Below are positions 16,520 through 26,400 of a DNA stretch of 55,370 nt, in pieces. The notes under the pieces are model-generated. The model had not been told where the DNA came from, did no database searches, and saw only the letters and a list, made by a program, of their open reading frames with translations. Location: the NCBI GenBank assembly GCA_964612995.1, contig CAZTGE010000009.1, positions 1 through 55,370 on the forward strand, in the 5' to 3' direction. The stretch is from SLQH01 sp964612995 (GTDB lineage Bacteria > Planctomycetota > UBA11346). Positions within the stretch are counted from its first letter, which is position 1. Every line of letters begins with the position of its first letter. A program made the translations under genes and the position numbers.

Positions 16520-18049
16520 TCAGCCGCCGGAGCAGGCAGCGGCCTGCTGGCCGTGGGTCAGCCGCGGCTGGGTCTTGTTCATCTCGTGGACCAGGATCCG
16601 CGCGACCATCGCCTCACGCTGCGCGGCGTGCTGGGAGTCGTGCCAGAGGTTGTGGATATGGTCCGGATCGTTGCGCACATCGTAGAGTTCGCCCTGGTCG
16701 GGGTGGCTGGCGTAGAACACGCATTTGTAGGTGTCGTCGATGAGGATGCGCTGGTTCCATTCGCCGTGTTCGGGCCGTTCCTCCACGATGACATCGCTGC
16801 GAACCCGCACGGCGGGGTCCTCCCAGGCCGGAGCCTGATCGACGCCCTCGCACGCTCGCGGGGCGGGGATGCCGGCGTAGCCGCAGAGGGTGGGGAAGAG
16901 GTCGACGAGATTCTGGAAGGCGTCGGAGCGGGTACCGGCAGGGATCCGGTCGGGCAGGCTGACGATCATCGGCACGTGGATCGATTCCTCGTAGCAGACC
17001 AGGCTCTTGAACCAGAAACCGTGATCGCCGAGCAGATCGCCATGATCGGCGCTGAAGACCACCAGGGTGTTGTCCTTCTCGCCGGTGACCTCGAGGTGAT
17101 CGAGGATGCGGCCGATGTGTTTGTCCATCAGGCTGACCATGCCATAGTAGCAGGCCGCGTTCTGCTGGACCTGCTGCTGGTTCCAGGCGAGATGGGAGAC
17201 GTTGCCAGCGCCACGCATCCCCGCGTCGACCTGCTTGGCGGCGTACTCGCCGGGCTGGTCGGTGATCGCGCGATAGAAGGGGGGCTTGTCGGCGAAGGCT
17301 GCCGGTTCGCCCTCCTTGTAGCCGAAGGTGGGGATGGCGGCTGGGTCGTACATCGAGGCCCAGGGTTCGGGCACCATGCAGGGGTTGTGTGGGTCCTGGA
17401 AGCTGACCAGCTGGAAGAAGGGCTGTCCGCGTTCGCGGGCGCGATCGATGCCGGCGATGCTGGTATCGGCGGTCCAGGTGGAATTGTGGAGCTCCTCCGG
17501 CAGATCCCAGGGGCCGTAATCGGTATAGGCGGTATTGCCGAAATAACGCTCCAGGTCGATGCCCTGGCGGCGGAGCCAGGCGCCGTAATGCATGCCGCGG
17601 GCGTGGTTCTCGGTGGTATGGCCGATGGCCAGATCGGCGCGGGTGAAACCGTGCCAGGGGCCATGCCAGCTGTCGTAATAATCGTAATTGGCGATGTGGG
17701 GGAAGGCCTCGGGCGAATGCGGATCGTGACAGGAGGCGAGGTGGCTCTTGCCGATGAAATGGGTGAAGTAGCCGCGCTGGCTGAAGCTGCGCCCGAGCGA
17801 GGGGTCGTGATCCTGCGGCAGGTGGCTCATGTTGTGTGCGGCGCCGTTGCTCGAGCAGTACTGGCCGCTGAGCAGGGCGGCGCGGCAGGGCAGGCAGACG
17901 GGCGTCGGCGGATAGGCGCGGGTCAGCAGCATGCCTTCGGCGGCGAGCCGGTCGAGGTTCGGCGTCTTGATGTGCGGATTGAGCGCGCCGAGGCAATCGT
18001 AGCGCATCTGGTCGGCGAGGATGACGATGATGTTCGGCGGTGTGGGCAT
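16520..18049 (-). CDS. Type I sulfatase (arylsulfatase family)
   Basis: 509 residues. The start PNIIVILADQMRYDCLG carries the first metal Asp. The formylglycine motif is C52-L-P-C-R, which fits the minimal CxPxR but has Cys where Ser or Ala is usual. GKSHLASCHDP and FSADHGDLLGDHGFW are the other active-site blocks. No signal peptide is seen, so it may be cytoplasmic or exported by another route. It should need a formylglycine-generating enzyme or anSME, and neither is in this window. ATG 18049 has GGAG upstream. Closest in pattern to choline-sulfatase or N-sulfoglucosamine-like bacterial sulfatases acting on glycans; substrate not assignable. Confidence 0.92.
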   Translation of the reverse strand: MPTPPNIIVILADQMRYDCLGALNPHIKTPNLDRLAAEGMLLTRAYPPTPVCLPCRAALLSGQYCSSNGAAHNMSHLPQDHDPSLGRSFSQRGYFTHFIGKSHLASCHDPHSPEAFPHIANYDYYDSWHGPWHGFTRADLAIGHTTENHARGMHYGAWLRRQGIDLERYFGNTAYTDYGPWDLPEELHNSTWTADTSIAGIDRARERGQPFFQLVSFQDPHNPCMVPEPWASMYDPAAIPTFGYKEGEPAAFADKPPFYRAITDQPGEYAAKQVDAGMRGAGNVSHLAWNQQQVQQNAACYYGMVSLMDKHIGRILDHLEVTGEKDNTLVVFSADHGDLLGDHGFWFKSLVCYEESIHVPMIVSLPDRIPAGTRSDAFQNLVDLFPTLCGYAGIPAPRACEGVDQAPAWEDPAVRVRSDVIVEERPEHGEWNQRILIDDTYKCVFYASHPDQGELYDVRNDPDHIHNLWHDSQHAAQREAMVARILVHEMNKTQPRLTHGQQAAACSGG

Positions 18050-18122
18050 GCAGGGGCTCCGGTCACGGACAGCGATCGGGTCGCAAGTGTGTGGCTGCGA
18101 TGGAGGAGACAAGCAGGGGCCA

Positions 18123-18306
18123 GCCCACCGGCCCAGGGCGACTCAATGTTCGCCCGGGAGCGCCGATCACCAGGTCGGCATGCCTTGCCTCGCCTCCACC
18201 TGCGTCCAACCGCCCGGCCCCCTTTGGTGCCTGGGCCGTAGTGACGCAGGTGGCGGCGAGGCAAGGCCCTCATGTGCGAGCTTTGAGTCGCCCTGCCCAC
18301 CGGCCC
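18123..18306. repeat. 160-bp terminal-inverted-repeat element with 12-bp flanking direct repeats
   Basis: This fills the 352-bp gap between the sulfatase start and the STK1 stop. Terminal repeats AGGGCGACTCAA (18135-18146) and TTGAGTCGCCCT (18283-18294) are exact inverses. Immediately outside each lies the same 12-mer, GCCCACCGGCCC (18123-18134 and 18295-18306), like a target-site duplication. Inside, 18182-18206 and 18243-18267 form a 25-bp stem with one mismatch around a 36-nt loop. It codes for nothing recognisable. It could be a MITE-like mobile remnant or a very stable RNA hairpin acting as terminator for STK1 or leader for the sulfatase. Confidence 0.6.
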
Positions 18307-18401
18307 GGCGCTGCGTGGCCAGGTCTGTCGCGGACAGCGACCCGGTGCGACGCAAGGCTGGCGCAGCGCAGCGCCGCGAGCCGGTCGTCCGGTCAGCCGC
18401 G

Positions 18402-20102
18402 TCAGCGGACGATCGCGCGGCGCGACGAGCCGGAACTCGCGCCGGTCGGCCGGCGGAGGAAGGCGGTGTCGAGGTTGTGGCAGCACTCGGGCAGATGGCG
18501 ATGCCACCACTGGCGCGCACGCTCCTGGGTCCATTCGCCAGCGCAGGCGCACGCCCCGAGCCGATCGGCCAGGGTCAGGGCGTCGCTCGGGCGGCGGGAG
18601 CGGTCCTTCTGCAGGCAGCTCATCAGCACCGCTTCGAGATCGGACGGGAGCGGTTTTTCGGTGCGTGCGCTCGGCGGTGGCGGGTCATCGTGCAGCTGGC
18701 TGGTGAGCACGCGCATGGCCCCGCCGACGTCGAAGACCGTGGCTCCGGTGAGCAGGAAGTAGCCGACACAGCCGAGGGCATAGATGTCGGCACGTCCGTC
18801 GAGTTCGGCCTCGCGGGTGATCAGTTCGGGGGCCATGTAGGCAGGAGTGCCGAGGATGCGGTTGTCGTCGGTCAGCTGGCGCGGCGCCGGGCGTGGACGT
18901 TCGGTGTTGCAGCTGCGGCAGCGGGCGAGGCCGAAGTCGAGGATCTTGATGAAATCGCAGTCGAGCCCGAGGCGGCAGTTGAACAGATTGCCGGGCTTGA
19001 TGTCACGGTGGAGGATGTTGATCGCGTGGGCTTCGGCCAGGGAGAGACAGGCCTGACGCAGCAGGTGGACGCAGCGCCCGGGCCCGATGGGCCCGAAGCG
19101 TTCGACGAGCGCTTCGAGATCAATGCCGTTGAGCAGCTCCATGACGTAGAACAGCACGCCGTCATCGTCGGAGCCGAAATCGTAGAGCTGGACGGTATGC
19201 GGCGACTCGAGGCTGGCGGTGGCCCGGGCCTCGCGTTCGAATCGGTCCATGATCGCGGTGCGGTGCTCGGTCTGCACCCGGGCCAGGGCCTCGGGCAGCA
19301 CCAGTTTCACCGCCGCCGGACGCGCGAGCAGGGTGTGTTTGGCGCGCCATACCTCACCCATGCCACCGCGGCCGAGGCGTTCGAGCAGACGGTAGCTGCC
19401 CATCTCGCGCAGACGGCGATCGACCTCGGCCACGCGCTTGCCCATGCGGAAGGTGATCAGGATCGGGAACATGGCCAGGCCGACGCAGACGTAGTTGGGA
19501 AGAAAGGCGCGGACCAGGACCTCGGGTGTAGGCCAGGACCCGCCGGTCCGATTCGCCAGCAGCACCGCGAGTGGCGCCATGCTGGCGGTGGTGAAGGATG
19601 CGACGATGCTGCGCCCCGGCGGTGCCGGCACCACCAGGGGGTAGAGCACGATCCAGACCGAGAGCGGCGTCATTCCCTGGCCGATCGGCCCGACAGGGTT
19701 GTAGTAGATGGCTATGGAGAGGGCGAAGCCGACCATCACCTGATAGGCCATGCCGAGATACATCAACCGGCAGCCGACGAGGGCGGGCAGCGTCGCGAGC
19801 CACACCACCAGCGCGCTGAGTCCGACCAGGGTGAGGAACACGGTGAGCGCGAGGTCACGGGTGGTGAACAGCGAGTCCCAGGCGAGGGCCGCGAACAGGC
19901 GGTTGAGACCGAGGCCGAAGAGGAAGGCGACGGCCATGGTCGTCGCCATCGCCCGGAGGCGCTGGCGACCCGGTTCGGCGAGGGCGGTGGAGAGGTGGGT
20001 CTGGCCGGACCAGGTGCCGGTGCCGGGTGCGGTCTGAGCGCTCCAGGGCGCCGGGAAGCGCGCCGAGAAACGGCGGCGGGTACCGGAACCGGAACTTGGC
20101 AT
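18402..20102 (-). CDS. Membrane-anchored eukaryotic-type Ser/Thr protein kinase (STK1)
   Basis: 566 residues. The first 220 residues contain about six hydrophobic segments (from ATTMAVAFLFGLGLNRLF to CVGLAMFPILITF), an integral-membrane region placed before the kinase rather than after it. The kinase domain runs from about 236: P-loop GRGGMGEVW (244-252), K266 in AAVKLVLP, HRDIKPGNL (D367), DFG at 389-391 and GTPAYMAPE. All catalytic residues are present, so it should be active in the cytoplasm. ATG 20102 has a GAGGGGGGG ribosome site. Divergent from the tandem kinases STK2/STK3 across a 153-bp shared control region. No phosphatase partner is seen nearby. Confidence 0.93.
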   Translation of the reverse strand: MPSSGSGTRRRFSARFPAPWSAQTAPGTGTWSGQTHLSTALAEPGRQRLRAMATTMAVAFLFGLGLNRLFAALAWDSLFTTRDLALTVFLTLVGLSALVVWLATLPALVGCRLMYLGMAYQVMVGFALSIAIYYNPVGPIGQGMTPLSVWIVLYPLVVPAPPGRSIVASFTTASMAPLAVLLANRTGGSWPTPEVLVRAFLPNYVCVGLAMFPILITFRMGKRVAEVDRRLREMGSYRLLERLGRGGMGEVWRAKHTLLARPAAVKLVLPEALARVQTEHRTAIMDRFEREARATASLESPHTVQLYDFGSDDDGVLFYVMELLNGIDLEALVERFGPIGPGRCVHLLRQACLSLAEAHAINILHRDIKPGNLFNCRLGLDCDFIKILDFGLARCRSCNTERPRPAPRQLTDDNRILGTPAYMAPELITREAELDGRADIYALGCVGYFLLTGATVFDVGGAMRVLTSQLHDDPPPPSARTEKPLPSDLEAVLMSCLQKDRSRRPSDALTLADRLGACACAGEWTQERARQWWHRHLPECCHNLDTAFLRRPTGASSGSSRRAIVR

Positions 20103-20150
20103 GCCCCCCCCTCGCGACGGCGGACACGCGAGCGCGCCCGGCTGCCGACG

Positions 20151-20166
20151 TGACATTACTGTGTCA
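20151..20166. promoter_or_regulatory. Small dyad in the divergent kinase control region
   Basis: TGACA (20151-20155) and TGTCA (20162-20166) are inverse repeats 6 nt apart, between STK1 and STK2. Downstream, TTGTCT (20219-20224) and TAAGAT (20242-20247) at 17-bp spacing match the sigma70 consensus at 4 of 6 bases each and could drive STK2. Both are weak; a shared operator is a guess. Confidence 0.25.
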
Positions 20167-20255
20167 GTCCCGGGTGCGGTTTGAATCGCGAATGGTCTCA
20201 GCTTGCGTGGTCAGGCGGTTGTCTCTGCTGGCGGGTCGGCATAAGATCGACGGTC

Positions 20256-23200
20256 ATGCCCCGCCGCCGCCGCCGTCGACACATGCGCATGCGCAACGAC
20301 AGCTCCTCACGTAGCGAGGCGGCGGGTGCCCCCGGCCCATTGGGGAACGTGAGCAGCATGCCCCTGGCCGGATCGACTCCCGGCTTCGAACGCATCGGGC
20401 GCCGGCGTTTTGCCAACGATCCCGGCGGCAGCGGGTCGTTCGATTACACCCTGTTGCGGCGTATCGGCTGGGGTGGGCTCGGGGAGGTCCGGCTGGCCTG
20501 GCAGGCCTCGCTCAACCGTACGGTGGCGATCAAACGCCTGCACAGCAGCGTGCTGCCGGAAGCGCGCCAGCGGCTGATCCGCGAGGCGGTGGTCGGCGCC
20601 AACCTGACCCATCCGAACATCGTCACTGTGCACGACGTCGCCTGCGACACCGAAGGGACGGTGTTCTACGTCATGCGTCGGGCCGAGGGGCATCCCTGGA
20701 GCGATGTGATCCAGCGACTGTCGCGGCGCGAGAACATCGACAAGCTGCTGCGCGTAAGCGACGCGGTATCCTTCGCTCACGCTGCCGGGGTGGTGCACCG
20801 CGATCTCAAACCGGCCAACGTGATGATCGGCGATCACGACGAGGTGCTGGTGATGGACTGGGGCATGGCGGTCTCGCCGCCGGGCACGGTCGAACCGATC
20901 GCCGAGGTGCTGCCGCGGCTGACCCCGCCAGCCGGTACCCCCGCATACATGGCGCCGGAGATGGCAAGGGGCGAGGGCTGGCTGATCGACCGCCGCAGCG
21001 ACATCTACCTGTTGGGCGCAATCCTGTTCGAGATCCTCACCGGGTTCCCGCCGCACGAGGAAACGGGCTCCGACGATCTGCTCGCGGCAGCGCGCGCGAA
21101 CCACATCCGTGACAGTCGGCAGGGTGGCGAGTTGATGGAGATCGCCCGGCGCGCCTTGTCGACCGATCCCCATGCACGTCACTGCAGCGTGCGCGAGTTC
21201 CGCGACGCGGTCGCGGCCCACGATCGTCACGCCGAGAGCCGCGAGCTGGCCGGTAGGGCACAACAGGCCTTCGATCGGGCCGCGGTCAGCGGCGATTACG
21301 AGTTGTTCAACCGCGCCATCTTCGGTTTCGAGGCCGCGCTGGAACTGTGGGACAACAACGCATCCGCGCGCGAGCATCTTTCGCGCGCCAGGCGCAGCTA
21401 CGCCGCTTTCGCGCTCGGGCGCGACGATCTCGACCTGGCGGCGAGCCTGCTCGACCCGGATGATCCCGCCCACGGCGATATGCTGGGGCGGCTGAGTGCC
21501 GCGCGCGAACGGCGGCGTCGGGAACAGGCGGCAGAAGCCGAGTTGGAGGTGCTCGAGCAGCGCATCAGCGGCCCGGTGGAGCCGGACTGGCAGTGCGTGT
21601 GCCACGAGCAGTTCACCGACGAACATTGGCGCGATCGCTGGCGGGTGATCGGTGGCACGGGCGAGGTGGTGGATGGTGAACTCCGGGTGACGCCGGGGAT
21701 GCCGTCGCTGGTGGTCTACGAGCTGCCGGTGCGCGGGAACGTGCGGATCGGATTCGAGGTCCGGATCCTCGATGGCAGACCCAACGATCTCAGTTGCATG
21801 CTCGCGTGTCGGAGCGACAGCTCGGGTGATCACATTTTCATGAGCGGCTACGAATTCAAATTCGCCAGCTTCGACAACAGCCTCGCCTGCTGCTACCGCA
21901 ACAGCATCTGTCTGCGCCAACAGCCGTGCGAGCCGGTTGTGCGCGATCGGGTGTATCGGGTGAGCGTGGCCCGCATCGATGCTGAGCTGCGCATGAGCGT
22001 GGACGGGCGCGAGGTGTTCCGAATCCACGATCCGGAGCCGATCACCGCTCCCGAGCACGATCGCATCGGGCTGTTCGGCTGGGATTGCACCTACGCCTAC
22101 CGTGACATTCGTATCGAGATCCTCAACCATCCCTTTCGTGTCGACGTGCTCGATCTGGCCGAATCGCATCTTTCACGCGGAAATTACGGCACCGCGGTCG
22201 ACCTGTTCGCCGAGGTCGAGGACCATCCGGCGGCAGCGCGCGCGCAACGAGCCCGGCACGGGGCGCAGCGGGCGCGGACGATGGCGGTGCAGCGGGACGG
22301 GTTGCAGGACTACCGGGCCAGGCTCGGTATGATCTGGCCCGGGGTCCAGGTGGCGGTGGGGGGCATCGGCCTGAACGTGGATCTGGCCATGTGCGGCGTC
22401 GAAGATCTCGAGCCGCTGCGCGGAATGCCGATCAACCAGCTGGATCTCGGATGCAACGCCGTGCGCGATCTCTCGCCGTTGGCGGGGATGCCGCTGGCGC
22501 GGCTCTACGCCCCACTCAACCGGATCAGCGATCTCTCACCCCTCGCCGGCATGCCGCTGGAGCGGCTGGACATCGGCGGCAATGTGGTCTGCGATCTGGG
22601 TCCGTTGGCGGACTGCCCGCTGCGGATGTTGTATTGCAGTTTCAATCGGATCAGCGAGCTGGCTCCGCTCGCCGGCATGCCCCTGGCCTACCTGTTCGCA
22701 CAGCAGAATGTGATCGCGGATCTGGCTCCGCTCGCAGGCATGTCGCTGCGCAGCATCGCGCTGGGGAACAATGAGATCGTCGACATCTCGGCCCTGGCGG
22801 AGGTCACGGTCGACGACCTCTTGCTGCAGGGCAACCGGATCGGCGATCTCACCGGGATCGCCAACAAACAGTACAACATGTTGTATCTCGGCTGCAACCG
22901 GATCGAGGATGTGCGACCGCTGGGCACGGCGAGGGTCGGCCGGCTCGATCTCAGCGACAACCGCGTGGAGCGCATCGGGTGTCTGCTCGCGCAGCAGTTC
23001 CAGTCGTGTTGGCTCGGTAGCAATCCGCTCGCGCCCGGCGAGCGGGATCGGCTCGCACGGTGTTGGGCCGATCAGGCCGCCATGCGCCCCTCGCTGGGCC
23101 AGCTGGAGGCTGAAGATGCGATCGCAGATGGCGACATCGCTGCCCTGCGGTGGGTGGGCCAGGACCCGACGGTCGGGGATCGCCTGTTCCGTCTGGCCCG

Positions 23201-23498
23201 GCCAGTGGCCTGGGGCGAGAGCGAACGGATCACCGCCGCGCTCGGGTGCCAGGTGGCCTGCATGAGCAGCGATGAGGAGGCCACTGCGTTCACGTCCTGC
23301 GTCGGGCGTCTGAACCAGAGCTGGGTCGGGTTGCGGCATGGCGATACGGCCTGGGGCAACGGGGTGCCGGTGGCCGCGGGCCTGCCACGACCGGAGCAGG
23401 GGCCCGTCGGTGCGCCGCTGGTGTTCTGGAGCGGCATGTTCTACCCCGAGCCCGACCCCGAACACGTGCATTGCATCGTGCTGAACCTGGGGCGGTGA
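20256..23498 (+). CDS. Ser/Thr kinase with helical, beta-sandwich, LRR and C-type-lectin-like domains (STK2)
   Basis: About 1080 residues, no membrane segment. Kinase domain about 62-325: P-loop G71-W-G-G-L-G76, K93, HRDLKPANV (D183), DWG at 201-203 in place of DFG, GTPAYMAPE. Then a helical region (RAQQAFDRAAVSGDYELF, FGFEAALELW) seen in many PVC kinases. Residues about 445-623 form a concanavalin/DUF1080-like sandwich (YEFKFASFD, RIGLFGWDCTYAYRDIRI). LRRs occupy 718-927. The final 120 residues follow a C-type-lectin-like plan (GCQVACMSSDEEATAF, QSWVGL). The start is uncertain: ATG 20256 gives an N-arm as long as in STK3, while ATG 20283 or 20358 are also possible. Its stop overlaps STK3 (TGATG), so the two are one transcript. 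Target and ligand unknown. Confidence 0.88.
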   Translation: MPRRRRRRHMRMRNDSSSRSEAAGAPGPLGNVSSMPLAGSTPGFERIGRRRFANDPGGSGSFDYTLLRRIGWGGLGEVRLAWQASLNRTVAIKRLHSSVLPEARQRLIREAVVGANLTHPNIVTVHDVACDTEGTVFYVMRRAEGHPWSDVIQRLSRRENIDKLLRVSDAVSFAHAAGVVHRDLKPANVMIGDHDEVLVMDWGMAVSPPGTVEPIAEVLPRLTPPAGTPAYMAPEMARGEGWLIDRRSDIYLLGAILFEILTGFPPHEETGSDDLLAAARANHIRDSRQGGELMEIARRALSTDPHARHCSVREFRDAVAAHDRHAESRELAGRAQQAFDRAAVSGDYELFNRAIFGFEAALELWDNNASAREHLSRARRSYAAFALGRDDLDLAASLLDPDDPAHGDMLGRLSAARERRRREQAAEAELEVLEQRISGPVEPDWQCVCHEQFTDEHWRDRWRVIGGTGEVVDGELRVTPGMPSLVVYELPVRGNVRIGFEVRILDGRPNDLSCMLACRSDSSGDHIFMSGYEFKFASFDNSLACCYRNSICLRQQPCEPVVRDRVYRVSVARIDAELRMSVDGREVFRIHDPEPITAPEHDRIGLFGWDCTYAYRDIRIEILNHPFRVDVLDLAESHLSRGNYGTAVDLFAEVEDHPAAARAQRARHGAQRARTMAVQRDGLQDYRARLGMIWPGVQVAVGGIGLNVDLAMCGVEDLEPLRGMPINQLDLGCNAVRDLSPLAGMPLARLYAPLNRISDLSPLAGMPLERLDIGGNVVCDLGPLADCPLRMLYCSFNRISELAPLAGMPLAYLFAQQNVIADLAPLAGMSLRSIALGNNEIVDISALAEVTVDDLLLQGNRIGDLTGIANKQYNMLYLGCNRIEDVRPLGTARVGRLDLSDNRVERIGCLLAQQFQSCWLGSNPLAPGERDRLARCWADQAAMRPSLGQLEAEDAIADGDIAALRWVGQDPTVGDRLFRLARPVAWGESERITAALGCQVACMSSDEEATAFTSCVGRLNQSWVGLRHGDTAWGNGVPVAAGLPRPEQGPVGAPLVFWSGMFYPEPDPEHVHCIVLNLGR
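22407..23036 (+). repeat. Ten 21-residue leucine-rich repeats in STK2
   Basis: Ten in-frame units of 63 bp, consensus LxPLAGMPLxxLxxxxNxIxD. Units 1-6 are close copies; 7-10 are more diverged. The 21-residue period and the N-x-I/V-x-D turn resemble internalin-type LRRs, a protein- or glycan-recognition surface. Confidence 0.9.
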
Positions 23499-26400
23499 TG
23501 GACCATCGCGAGCCACAACCGGGGGAGACGAGCCCGGCCGTCCGGCCGCAGCCCGGTTCGCGGACCACCATCTGCGGTGAGACCGCGGTCTGCAACGACG
23601 ACCTGCCCTTGATGAACATCCGCCCGGCCCGGTTCGCGAAACGCAGCGAGGCGGACACCGCGCAAGCCGAGTTCGTGATCCTCGAGCGGCTGGCCGAGGG
23701 CGCGCACGGCGCATTGTGGAAGGTCGAGCAGGTCGCCACCGGGCGAGAGGTGGTCGCCAAGTCGCTGCACCCGGAGGATCGCGCCACCAGCCCGGAGTTC
23801 CTCTACGAGGCCCTGGTGACCGGCAGTCTCGACCATCCCAATATCGTGCAGGTGCACGATCTGGTGCGCGACGAGGCGGGTACCGTGTATCTGGTGATGC
23901 AGCACGTGGCCGGACGCTGCTGGGCCGAGAGCCTCGGTGCGGGCGATCAGGACGACGACCTGCACATCCTGCTGGCGGTCGCCAGCGCCGTGGCCCATGC
24001 ACACGAACGCGAAGTGGTACATCGCGATCTCAAGCCGGCCAACGTGATGATCGGCGCCTTCGGCGAGGTCCAGGTGGTGGACTGGGGGGTGGCGGTGCGG
24101 CTGAGCGATCTGCCGCGGACCGGCGCGGCCGCGGCGCCGGATCGTCGATGGGTCGCGGGCACGCCGGTGTATATGGCCCCGGAGATGGCGCGGGGCGACC
24201 CGCGGGCGATCGGTCCGGCCAGCGACATCTACCTGCTCGGGGCGGTGCTGTTCGAGATCGCCATGGGTCTGCCGCCGCATCCGGGCGATACCGTCACGCG
24301 GTGCATGGAGAACGCCGCGGCCAACCTGATCCGGCCGGTCAAGCAGCGGGGCGAACTGGTCAACATCGCCATGCGTGCGATGGCCAGCGAACCGGAGGCG
24401 CGCTACGCCAACGCCGAGGAATTCCGTCGTGCGCTGATCGATTTCCTCGGCCATTCGCGCAGCGTGCTGCTCGGCCAGCGGTCCCAGGTCGCGCTCGATC
24501 GGGCGATGGTCTCGGGCGATTACGCGCTGTTCAATCGGGCCATGTTCCGCTTCGAGGAGGCGGTGAGCTTGTGGCCGCAGAACGAGCAGGCGCGGCGAGG
24601 TATCTCGCTCAGCCGCCAGGCCTACGCCAACGCCGCCTTGGGCCGAGGCGATCTCGACCTCGCCCGCAACCTGTTGCGAGAGAGCGACCCGGCGCATGCC
24701 GCCTTGCGCGCGCGACTCGAGGACCTCGAGCGGCGGCGTGCGCACCGCAGCGAGGCAACGCGCAACCTGGTCTGCCTGCAACGACGCCGGGAGGCCGACG
24801 AGGACCGCCGATGGAAGACGGTCTACCGGTTCGCGGGCGGCACGCATGATTTCGCCGACGATTGGCTGGTGCACCAGGCCCGGGCCGAACGCCATGGCGA
24901 CGAGCTCATGGTCGAGGCCGGAGAGCCTGGATTGTTGATCTACAACCATCCCCTGCCGGGTGATGTACGTCTGTCGTTCATTTGTCGGCTGGAATGCGAC
25001 AATCCGAGCGATCTGAGTGTCTTCCTCGCTGGCAGCGACGCGGTCGCGATCGATGGGGTGTACCTGACTGCCTACGAGTTCAAGTACGGTGGCTTCTCCA
25101 ACACCCAGTCCCGGCTCTACCGCCGCGGCACCATCCTGTTCGACGAGAGCGACAGCCCGTTGGAGCGCGGGCGCGAGTACCACGTGGTGGCCTCGCGCGT
25201 CGGGGCGCGGCTGCGGCTCGAGGTCGACGGACGGACGGTGTGGGATGTGATCGACCCCGAACCCCTGGCCGGGCTCGACTGCAATCGGCTGGGACTGTTC
25301 GGTTTCCATGGGACCTACGTCTATCGCGACATCACCGTCGAATGGTTGCGCGGCCACGAGCAGGTCGATCTGCTCGAACTCGCCGAGCGACAGATGGCGC
25401 TCGGGCATTTCGCCACCGCGCAGGATCTGCTGTTCTCCGCGGTCGATGTCGCACCCGACGAGCAGACCCGGACCGAGGCGCGGCGGAGACTGCGCGATGT
25501 GGAACTGCTGCGGCGCTGGGAACGACAGGCGCCGGAGGTGAAGCGGCGTTTGACCCGGCACTGGCCGGAAGCGGCGGTGGTGTTCGATCGCCGCGGTCTG
25601 AGCGTGAGCCTGAGCGGGGCGGAGATCTGCGATCTCGAACCGTTGCGCAATCTGCCGGTGCGACGGCTGGATCTGCACGGCAACCGTATCACCGACCTGT
25701 GGCCGCTGGCCGACTGTCCGCTCGTCTGGCTGGACATCAGCGACAATCCGGTGAGCGATCTGGGGCCCCTGCGCGGCCTGGAACTCGAGGAGCTCCAGGC
25801 CGATCGCTGCCGCATCCACGACCTGGGTCCGTTGGCAGACTGCCCGCTGATCGAGCTCTCGCTGAGCGCGAACCGGATCGAATCGATCGCGGCCCTGAGG
25901 GGCATGCCCTTGCGTCGGCTGGACCTGTCACACAACCGGGTCGCTGACCTGAGCCCGCTGGCCGGCGCGCAGATCGATCGCCTGGGGGTGCGTGACAACC
26001 CCGGACTGGAAGATCTCGGCCCGCTGGCCGGGATGCCGCTCGCCCAGTTCGACTGTTCGCGCACCGCCGTGGCCGACCTCGGCCCGCTGGCCGGAGCACC
26101 GCTGCATCTACTGCACTTCGGGCAGACGCCGGTCAGGGACCTCTCCCCGCTGGCGAAGATGCCGTTGCGCTATCTGTCCTGCGACTACTGCGGGGTCGAG
26201 GATCTCACGCCGCTGACCGGCATGGATCTCAAGCACCTGGAGGCCTCCGGCAATCGCATCTCCAGTCTCGCGCCGCTGGCCGGCATGCATCCGATGGCCA
26301 TTGGGATAGCCGCCAATCGCCTGGAGACGCTCGCGCCATTGGACCGCGACCTGCCGGCCCGGCACCTGATCTGCTTCGGTAATCCCCTCGATCCGGCCTA

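Noticed and set aside
16645..16655. TTGTGGATATG as a DnaA box
   Set aside because: A single mismatched copy inside the sulfatase gene with no cluster or AT-rich unwinding region; no oriC is claimed.
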